Source: Rhodocollybia butyracea (taxonomy: Eukaryota > Basidiomycota > Agaricomycetes > Agaricales > Omphalotaceae). From it: a stretch of DNA of 64,000 bases. Position numbers and translations under genes: made by a program. Below are positions 56,651 through 64,000 of this stretch, one piece after another. The stretch is taken from assembly GCA_015501585.1 (NCBI GenBank), contig JADNRY010000243.1, positions 1-64,000 on the forward strand, in the 5' to 3' direction. How positions within the stretch are numbered: position 1 is the first letter of the stretch; each line of letters starts with the position of its first letter. The notes beneath the pieces were generated by a model. It was not told the origin of the DNA. It was given only the letters and a program-made list of their open reading frames with translations, and did no database searches.

Positions 56651-57405
56651 TAATTCAACCGAGCTCCACGCGCATTGAGTTTGCTCCGCGCAAATTCAAA
56701 TCAGTGATGGCTCCGCGCGCGAATTCAGACAAGTTGACTGCTCCGCGCGTGCATTCAAGCAAGTCATTACTTCAAGTCCCAGAGGTGCCCAGTCAGGTCA
56801 ACAGTAATAATATAGCATATTTACTAGGTTTACAAAGTCTTGAAACCTAAATTATTCATTATTTATTCATATATTTATCTTTTTGCTATGGACTTGTCGA
56901 AACTGTTTCTGGGTTCCAATGGTTTGTTGCCATAATGCCATACTTAGTGCCGTATTAAAGATATGATATGATAGTAGATATGATGCGATAGTAGAGATAG
57001 TAGATATGATATGATGCAATAGTATAGATAGTAGATATGATATGATAGTAGATAATGATATGATTTGATCGACGGTGCATCAAGTGGTCAGATGATGTCC
57101 GGAAGTCCCTGGTTCGATTCTGCAAATTGGCATTGTGATATTTTTTTTTAAGTCTCTTACTGTTTTCTGGACTATTTAATGTTTTTTGACCTATACTTGG
57201 TTGTTCCAAGGTTTTATAAGCTTGTTGAGCTGACTGGGCACCCTGAGAAACCCCCGGGAAACAACTTGCTTGAATGCGCGCGGAGCAGTCAACTTGTATG
57301 AATTCGCGCGCGGAGCCATCACTGATTTGAATTCGTGCGGAGCAAACTCAATGCGCGCGGAGCTCGGTTGAATTATTCCCACTTTTGAACAGCATAGGAA
57401 TCCTT
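56624..57405. mobile_element. foldback element with GCTCCGCGC repeats
   Basis: 56,624-56,775 and 57,245-57,405 are inverted repeats (AAGTGGGAATAATTCAACCG ... complement) of about 150 bp containing repeated GCTCCGCGC/GCGCGGAGC motifs. The loop holds a GATATGATAGTAG microsatellite (56,955-57,065) and a tRNA-like box. The symmetry extends into the adjacent Copia relic (CTATGCTGTTCAAAAG), so ends are uncertain. Confidence 0.75.
57066..57130 (+). other. tRNA-like box sequence
   Basis: TGCATCAAGTGGTCAGA resembles an A box and CTGGTTCGATTCTG is a consensus B box, about 40 nt apart, followed by T9A. Probably a SINE head or pseudo-tRNA. Confidence 0.3.
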
Positions 57406-57489
57406 GCTTTCTGGTACCATCTCAGATCCATAAAGAAACTCCTTCTTGGCCAATATTTCCCTTTACTTTGAGTTGGTGCGCATTTATTT

Positions 57490-58380
57490 ATGTCTTGTGA
57501 AATTATTTGCTCTTCTCCACAAACTCCACCTATGGTTGCTATGAATGCTGTTATTATCAATGATTCTCCATCTTGTTATTCACCACGCTCATCTCAACCT
57601 TCTTGTCACTCTGATGATTCCAACCTTTTGCAATCTTTTCATGAAGCTTCTAATCATTCTGTTTCTGGGGGTGATGATAGTGTATATTCCCCTTCTTTGA
57701 CACCTTTTCAGATTCTTCTGTTATGTTGCCTACTGTTGATACTTTGCCTTCTTCAAACATTGCTGGGCCTGATTTTACAGATGATGAAGTTGATTTTGTT
57801 CCTTCCTACATTCCTTATAATCCACCACCATTGTCCTATCCTGTGCCCGACTATATCTACTCTGCACCCTGTGCTCCAGTTCCCAATTTCCAGCTACATT
57901 ATCCTTCTGATGTTTGGCAACAACCTCCTATACATTGTTCTCCAGCTGCCTACTCTCAACCTCAATATTGTTCACGACCTACAGTTATTCATTCCACTTA
58001 CCCTTTGTCTCACCCACAGTATTTTTCTGATTCTTTGCAACCTCTTCTGCAACCTCCTTCATTCCAGTAATCATTACTCCTTGGGTCATCCTCAGACTTT
58101 ACCAACTGTTTTACTTCAATTTTGCAAGTTTTTTCACCATCCCTCTCTGCATGTTTGTGATTTGGCTTGTTTTATTCCTGATTTTCACCATTCTCATTCC
58201 CCTCATTTCCCTCCTACTGAATGGTTTGATTCTACTTGTTTATACTATTGTCATTGCCCATTCACTGATTGTCATTATGGGGGTGTTCATGGGGGTATCA
58301 TATTCACTTTTCCCTTTTTTGGACTGGGTTACTTATGCATGTGCCAATTATTCCATCATACAATGCTGACTCTGGTTTCA
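57490..58380 (+). pseudogene. Ser/Pro/Tyr-rich protein remnant, frameshifted
   Basis: ATG 57,490 opens MSCEIICSSPQTPPMVAMNA and NDSPSCYSPRSSQPSCHSDD; near 57,715 the coding frame shifts by one to TVDTLPSSNIAGPDFTDDE and PPPLSYPVPDYIYSAP, and shifts again past 58,070 (HPSLHVCDLACF). Tyrosine/proline-rich and disordered. Family unknown; perhaps part of a transposon protein. Confidence 0.35.
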
Positions 58381-58567
58381 CGGTGAGGTACATAGTTATG
58401 AAAGTGAGTATGGTCATGAATGACATGACATTCCACAAAACTGTGGATGAGAAGAAACTTGGCAAGAGGTGATTACAGATCTGTGATTAAGCGGTAAAAT
58501 ACCGGACACAGGATGGTCAAAGATACGAAGTGAGTTGCCCAAGATGCAGGTGAATGTATTATCCAAA

Positions 58568-59193
58568 ATAATTATCTACTTGTTATAACAAGTCCAGAGA
58601 TTTTACAATTATTTATTGTTAGTAGCAATTGATATGAATGACAGGTGTTCTATAGTTGAATTCCGATCAAAGATTCTCATGTGCATATGGCAGAGTAGTT
58701 CTGCTGCTGCCACGATGTTATTCTGGTGTTGATCAGGAGGTTACTGGTTCAATCCTGGCTGGTAATGTTCTATTATTTCTCTGTTTTATTAAAAGCTTGG
58801 TGGGCCTGGGTTAGCATTTGGCGCCGCCATAGGCGGCTTGCATGAAGTGCAATGTTAGGGTTAGTGGTTTGGGTTAGGGCTTGGCGCCGCCACAGGCGGC
58901 TCGCGTGCAGCACAAAAGTTAGCAGTTAGGGTTTAGGGTTAGGCGGCTTGCACAAAGCGCAAAATTTAGCGGTTAGGGGTTAGGTATATTCTGCTAGTGT
59001 AAACAAGGCTTTAGCATGCCTGCCGACAACTTCCCGGCTTGTGGGACCCCCTCAAAGGGGAGGGGAGGGAAGCGGAGGCAGGCCCAAAGTTTATGTGCCT
59101 GCGGGATTACAATAGAATTATTATTATGCTGTCTTGTTATAACAATAAATAATCATACAATGTAGTTACTTATAATAACAAGTAGATAATTAT
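58568..59193 (+). mobile_element. TIR element with tRNA-like and telomere-like parts, copy A
   Basis: Ends ATAATTATCTACTTGTTAT and its near complement. Inside, in order: a tRNA-like segment (58,684-58,765: A box TGGCAGAGTAG, B box GGTTACTGGTTCAATCC), then GGCGCCGCC...GGCGGC blocks alternating with TTAGGGTT-type telomere-like motifs (58,840-58,985), and a G/C-rich AGGGGAGGGGAGGGAAGCGG segment. An inverted, about 90% identical copy lies at 62,907-63,544. No clear target duplication. Confidence 0.75.
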
Positions 59194-59199
59194 TATATC

Positions 59200-60450
59200 T
59201 GTGTCCTGAGCTCCAAAATTGAAGTAAGAGTTTCATAATAAAACACACACTACTTGAAACAATGAAAGGGCAGCGGATGGGAAGAATGTTTAGAATGGAG
59301 AGAAAGAAAGTGGCAAGGAAGTGTGATGATGTGGCTCTTCTGTTGTTGTTAGTTAAATGAGGTTTGCCGGGGCCAGCTGGACCCTGCCCTTAAGATCTTG
59401 TGATAACCATGTTCAAAAAGTCTCAGTGCTTGTTGGTCACTTGCTCTCGACAGTATTCGCCACTGCTGTTCAACATTCAGCCTCAGTACACAGTACTCAG
59501 GCCAACCGCTGCCACTATATATTGTTGATTAACTACCCAGCTCTCAACTTGAAGGCAACCGCCCATGCATATCCTCCCAGCCCACAACTCAAATGGAACA
59601 TCTCATTGAGGCAAGTCTGGTTGGTAGCAGCACATGGCCCTTGGGCCACATATAGGTGAGTTGCAGGCCTGCCATCACACTTTACCCACATGGTCCTTAG
59701 CTTTTGTTATAGTGAGTCTATCTACAGTTGGACTGTCTGGACTCTGAAACCCTTGACAACCACATCTACCAAGCCACTCAACAATCATTCTCAATGACCA
59801 TTCTTGACAACCATTCTTGACAATTGTTCTTGTGCTACCCCTTGTTATTGCTATTCCAACATGTATGTGTTCCAACTTTGCCCCAGCTTCAAGCCTTCTA
59901 CATGCTGATGACATTTGTTATAGCTCTTTTGTAGTTCATTGTTGCTATCAAGGTACATATGTATGTGCTCGACTCTGCTCCCCACTTCTACAGACTGATG
60001 TCGCTCTTTCTTATAGTGTCCTTCATTCCTGCTAAGATACATGCTCAACTTCTCTCCTGCTTCTACAATATGCATCAATGGCATTTACTACCACTTTTTC
60101 TTATCTAACCGTATATTAAGCAGATGCCTCGACTTCATGTACTGCTGTTTGTCTTTGCCCCTTTTTGGTTAGTTCACTTTTATGCAGACCATGAAGACAG
60201 CAGTGTTTGTTCCCCACTACAGCACCTAACGTTTTCCCGTCTGCCGGCAATAATCAATGACTATGTGAGTCCTCAGTGCCTCAGCAATCAGTATTCAAGT
60301 AACGCTGCATATTGAGCACAAATCAAGAGCAGAGGTTTGCTATGATTATCCATTTTTGCTGCACAGCAGCACATCATAAATGATGATGTTTTTTGTCAGT
60401 ATCGCCCAAAGGTTTCACCTTCGGTTTCTCTGTCAACTCTTCTTCAAACA
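59200..60450. other. no certain gene
   Basis: Frames at 59,357-59,659 and 60,124-60,315 have no recognised motifs. They could be 5' exons of the gene at 60,454, with which they share orientation. Confidence 0.3.
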
Positions 60451-60453
60451 ACC

Positions 60454-61892
60454 ATGTCTTCTCAATCTATTCTTCCTTCTGGAGTTTACATCCATGGACT
60501 ATTCACTCTCACAGGTGGTGTCTGTCAATCCTCTCCTGTAGTCGGTCAACCTTCCAAAGTGAACTATTTTATTCATTGGGATACTGTCATCAAATGTGGT
60601 GAAGCTAGCCAGCCTGAAACTTCATCAGCAGGAATTCCAGCTGCTATTTTTTTTATACAGCAATTGGTCTCAGAAATCAGTACCTATTCTCCCGGATGAC
60701 ACAATTGCTTTCATTTCTGGAAAGCTTGCTGTTTTCAGAGCAGGCCAGCCTGCTCAGATTGATGCCATTGCTGTTGTTGCTGTTCCTGGAGATCCCAGTC
60801 TTCCTTCTTATGAAACTCAAGTTCCTCTCTTCTATCCTATTGTATGTGGTGTGGGATATGTTGTGGACCATAGTTTTCCAACTTCCCAATACTATTCCAT
60901 GTTCCTTCTTACTTGCTGTCAATGAATATGTTGGTGAGAGCACAAAATCTTTTAATATTTGGTACATTTGCCATATGCTTCATTCATTTTGATGGATAAT
61001 GTTTTTTGTAGTGGTGTATTCTCTGAAGTGAATGGATATGGCCGTTGGAAAAATACACCTCTTCCAATGTTGCGCTCTGGTATCGTGTTTGCTGGTCATT
61101 GCTATTCATTCAATTGGAATGAATACATTCTCCACCTCAACATGCACAACATCACCTTCAACATCATGCTGCCAACTTCCTTGCCTCAACAACCTGCTTC
61201 ATCAACTTCCTTGCTGAAAACTGAGGGCAGTCTTGCACGTAAGAGAAAACATCAGACAGCTCTGGATCTTGCACAGTAAGTTTTCAGATGATTAATGTGT
61301 TGGATAATAAAATAGAACACGATATTACCACTCGGGATAATATATAGCACAACGGCAGAATAGAGTGAAAAGCACAATATATTCCGTTTGCCCCCTGCAG
61401 CACTGAGAGAGGGGCAATCGGATGAGGTAGCGTATATCTAGCTACTGCTTATATACTGGTAATGGGGGTGATAGGAAATAAGTACGTGTAAGTACGTGTC
61501 AATAATGAGTGTGAGATAACTATGAGCTTGATCAATCATAACAATGATACTGATATCTTGTGATATCTAACATAATGTGATACTCCACTTAAATTTTTTT
61601 AAGTGACGAATCATCAGCAATGGTTGCTACAAGTTCATCTGGCACCTCTCAACTCACAATGCTTGGCACACCCCTCTGTATGTGCAAACAACGCCTCTCC
61701 CTTATACACAAGGATCATATCCTTACATGGGTCTTCCTCCCACTTCATATGTCCATACATAGATTATACAACACCACCTCCCTGATCCAAAATAGTCCTG
61801 CTTCTCAGGAGTCTACTTCTGAAAGTATGATTGACACTGACGCCGGTGGTTCTACCAGTGAATCGTACGTGTATCTGCATGTTTTGTGGTGA
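60454..61892 (+). pseudogene. unknown transposon-associated-type protein, LTR in an intron
   Basis: ATG 60,454 (context ACCATGT) opens MSSQSILPSGVYIHGLFTLT. The frame changes by one near 60,640-60,670 (a T8 run) to DDTIAFISGKLAVFRAGQPA and AVPGDPSLPSYETQVPLFYP, and again near 60,890 to LLAVNEYVGESTKSFN. A 50-nt intron (60,962-61,011; GTACAT...TGTAG) leads to GVFSEVNGYGRWKNTP and LMLRSGIVF-like strands; then LARKRKHQTALDLA, a basic tail, and an intron GTAAGT...TTTAAG that contains a solo LTR. The last part is Ser/Thr-rich (MVATSSSGTSQLTM). The beta-rich middle resembles a large, unnamed Agaricomycete family that may be OB-fold-like; this is from memory only. Two frame breaks suggest decay. Confidence 0.45.
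61298..61572 (+). mobile_element. solo LTR (275 bp) inside an intron
   Basis: Starts TGTTGGATAAT and ends TATCTAACA, flanked by the 5-bp target duplication TAATG (61,293-61,297 and 61,573-61,577). Removing it restores a 48-nt intron (GTAAGTTTTCAG...TTTTTTTAAG). No internal region or partner LTR is in the window. Confidence 0.85.
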
Positions 61893-62039
61893 ACATATAG
61901 TCAACCACTGCTTCTTCATAGTCCACTGCCTTCCACCACTGGCGCACTTGTTCATTGAAGAAAGCTATGTAGGTTTTGTCTATCTTTGTAACTGTACATG
62001 TAAAATTTCATCTTACTTTTGTAACATATTGTTGTTTCC

Positions 62040-62290
62040 TTACATTGTTTTCTTTTGTAACATTAGCCTACTGTTTTAGTATTATCTTACCCACTTTTGT
62101 ACTATTATTCGCTTTACTTTTGTAGTATTATCTTACCCATGTTTGTACTATTATTTGCCCCACTTTTGTACCATTATTCACCTTACTTTTGTACCATTAT
62201 TCTTTATTTTTGTACTATATTCCCGGATTTTTGTACTATTATCCTTGACTTTTGTACTATGTATTCTCGTCTTTGTAATATCATCGTGTT
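62040..62290. repeat. degenerate TACTTTTGTACTATTATT tandem repeat
   Basis: About ten imperfect copies of an 18-24 bp unit (CTTTTGTACCATTATTC variants). Confidence 0.75.
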
Positions 62291-62299
62291 CTCAATCGA

Positions 62300-62900
62300 C
62301 TTTGACATGCTATCAACTTGGGTGATTGGTCCCATTTCCACTCTGCATTTTACTTGGGGTGCTGTACATGGCCAACGAGAATCCAACGGCTTCTGCTGTG
62401 GTCCTAAAGGAAAATATGTGAATGCTGTCTCCTGTCTACCTCCTTTACCTTCAGAATACAATGTTTTCATCCAGCATCCTCTGATCTCCAGTCAGTCTTG
62501 GATGCTTAATCTCATTTTTTCTTTTGCGGCCCTTGAATCACTCAAGAGTTCCCTAAATTTTCACCTCACATACCAGCATTTGTGGCCATGCGAGGCAAAA
62601 TTTACCATCGGGTTTGGCCTACTCATGCTAAGTCTGCTGTCTGATGGCTTCTTTACAACAGTTTCATGTCCAATGGTACTCCCCATGCTGGATTAGCAAA
62701 TTCCCTGCCTCCTTCTTGGATAGCTGCGGTCAAAGCTGCACTCGAACGTGTTAACCCGTTAGTGGTGGCACTGAAACAACTTGGGCATACCACCACCCAT
62801 GTGTTCCACCGTCTCACTTTCCATTCAGGGGTCTGACGCCAGTCCCAAAATTGCCACTATCATGAACTACAAAAACACTTCATCTGGAGCTCAGGACACA
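62300..62900. other. possible exon remnant, no certain gene
   Basis: A frame to 62,696 contains GPKGKYVNAVSCLPPLPSEY without recognisable family. Otherwise nothing is seen. Confidence 0.25.
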
Positions 62901-62906
62901 GATATA

Positions 62907-63544
62907 ATAATTATCTACTTATTATTATAAGTAACTACATTGTATGATTATTTATTGTTATAACAAGACATTGCACAATAATAATTCTATTGTAATCCCG
63001 CAGGCACGTAAACTTTGGGCCTGCCCCGCTTCCCTCCCCTCCCCTTTGGGGGGTCCCCCTAGCCGGGAAGTCGTCGGCAGGCATGCTAAAGCCTTGTTTA
63101 CGCTAGCAGAATATACCTAACCCCTAACCGCTAAATTTCGCGCTTCGCACAAGCCGCCTTTGGCGGCGCCTAACCCTAAACCCTAACTGCTAACTTTTGC
63201 GCTGCGCGCGAGCCGCCTGTGGCGGCGCCAAGCCCTAACCCAAAACACTAACCCTAACATCGCACTTCGCGCAAGCCGCCTACGGCGGCGCCAAATGCTA
63301 ACCCAGGCCCACCAAGCTTTTAATAAAACAGAGAAATAATAAAACATTACCAGCCAGGATTGAACCAGTAACCTCCCGATCAACACCAGAATAACATCGT
63401 GGCAGCAGCAGAGCCACTCTGCCATATGCACATGAGAATCTTTGATCGGAATTCAACTATAGAACACCTGACATTCATATCAATTGCTACTAACAATAAA
63501 TAATTGTAAAATCTCTGGACTTGTTATAACAAGTAGATAATTAT
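62907..63544 (-). mobile_element. TIR element with tRNA-like and telomere-like parts, copy B
   Basis: Inverted copy of 58,568-59,193, with three GGCGGCGCC blocks and CCCTAAC-type repeats (63,118-63,310), and the tRNA-like B box as GGATTGAACCAGTAACC on this strand. Homology continues about 20 bp into the inner flank (GGAGCTCAGGACACAGATAT), so the duplicated unit is slightly longer than the TIR-defined element. Confidence 0.75.
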
Positions 63545-63549
63545 TAAAA

Positions 63550-64000
63550 GCGTGTTGGATAATGAATTTTGGTCATGGTACTAACCCTCTTGCATCCATA
63601 AGTATAAGTTCCAGATGAGCTCAGTATCTGAGAGTTCCAACATGATCAGAACGTGAATGAAGACATGAAATCTTTGCTTTCAGTTCTGCCAAGGTTCTGC
63701 CTTCATACCTGTGATTTTTTTAAAATGTGAGATATCTGCTAAAGTTTTGTGAAGGCATGAAAGCCTCTCAAAATTTGTCATAATTTGTCAACCTGATTTC
63801 TAAGTTTTCGTGATTTATTTTACCTGGTATTCCAATTACATGAATTATTGAAATCATGCAAATTTGTAGAATTGTTCAAATTTATATAAACTTAGTAGGC
63901 TTCTCAGTACTTTTGAAATCTCATTCAAAATTATGACATATTTTCCGGGGAGAGTTTTCCAGATGTCATAAGTCACTTAATGCCACAGATCAACTCCCAG
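63550..64000. other. no recognisable gene
   Basis: AT-rich sequence to the end of the window; nothing supported. Confidence 0.35.

Noticed and set aside
58840..58985. Chromosome-end telomere array
   Set aside because: TTAGGG-like motifs are irregular, mixed with GGCGCCGCC blocks, and recur inverted inside a mobile element at 63.1-63.3 kb.
62097..62325. Membrane-protein-like frame rich in Leu/Phe/Tyr
   Set aside because: It is the translation of the degenerate TACTTTTGTACTATTATT tandem repeat.
1..64000. CRISPR arrays, bacterial operons or phage genes
   Set aside because: Intron-containing genes, fungal families and eukaryotic retroelements throughout; the regular repeats present are minisatellites.

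Overview
The window reads as nuclear DNA of a filamentous basidiomycete, most likely an Agaricomycete. The support is: genes cut by many 46-60 nt GT-AG introns with TACTAAC/TGCTAAC-like branch sites; a FunK1-type protein kinase; a TET/JBP-family dioxygenase of the kind expanded in mushrooms; small proteins with an RNase H1 N-terminal-like domain; Ulp1-type peptidases; and Copia and gag-only LTR elements with many miniature transposons. Nothing looks prokaryotic. Exon assignments were made by eye from frame continuity and splice signals.

Left half (1-25.7 kb) is relatively gene-rich. From left to right: a PWWP-domain gene (1.5-2.7 kb, minus); a decayed segmental duplication (about 2.96-5.45 kb, repeated at 11.2-13.9 kb) carrying remnants of a Nup133-like nucleoporin propeller and of a kinase-associated gene; a complete five-exon kinase-domain gene (7.8-10.0 kb, plus) facing a paralogue that lacks the kinase domain (10.6-12.1 kb, minus); a KOW/Spt5-like gene (14.3-16.7 kb, minus); a 181-bp perfect palindrome; a plus-strand gene with a duplicated exon-intron unit (17.4-18.7 kb); an RNase H1 N-terminal-like gene (18.6-19.6 kb, minus); a damaged TET/JBP 5-methylcytosine dioxygenase gene (20.3-22.2 kb, minus); and a two-exon gene of unknown function (23.1-23.9 kb, minus).

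Middle (25.7-42 kb). A nearly full-length Copia element (25,740-30,819) with a 5-bp target duplication TTATC carries three reading-frame lesions, one of them a run of 34 G in the integrase. Its LTRs contain what looks like a spliceosomal intron followed by a second copy of the same segment with that intron precisely absent; a sequence-diverged LTR-like segment at 36.8-37.5 kb shows the same arrangement. Around it are a second RNase H1 N-terminal-like gene (31.6-32.8 kb), a truncated minus-strand gag (34.7-36.8 kb), foldback and TA-target MITEs, a tRNA-like sequence, a FunK1 kinase relic (38.1-39.1 kb) and a Ulp1-type cysteine protease gene (40.6-41.8 kb).

Right third (42-64 kb) is dominated by transposable elements: hAT-type MITEs (one with a perfect 8-bp target duplication), a 4.3-kb segment between 181-bp inverted repeats, a solo LTR with 5-bp target duplication, a complete gag-only LTR retrotransposon (51,564-55,040) inserted in a GGTAGCTACC minisatellite, foldbacks with tRNA-like boxes, and two inverted 630-bp elements with telomere-like motifs bracketing a decayed gene that has a solo LTR inside one of its introns. 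Coding capacity here is mostly broken.
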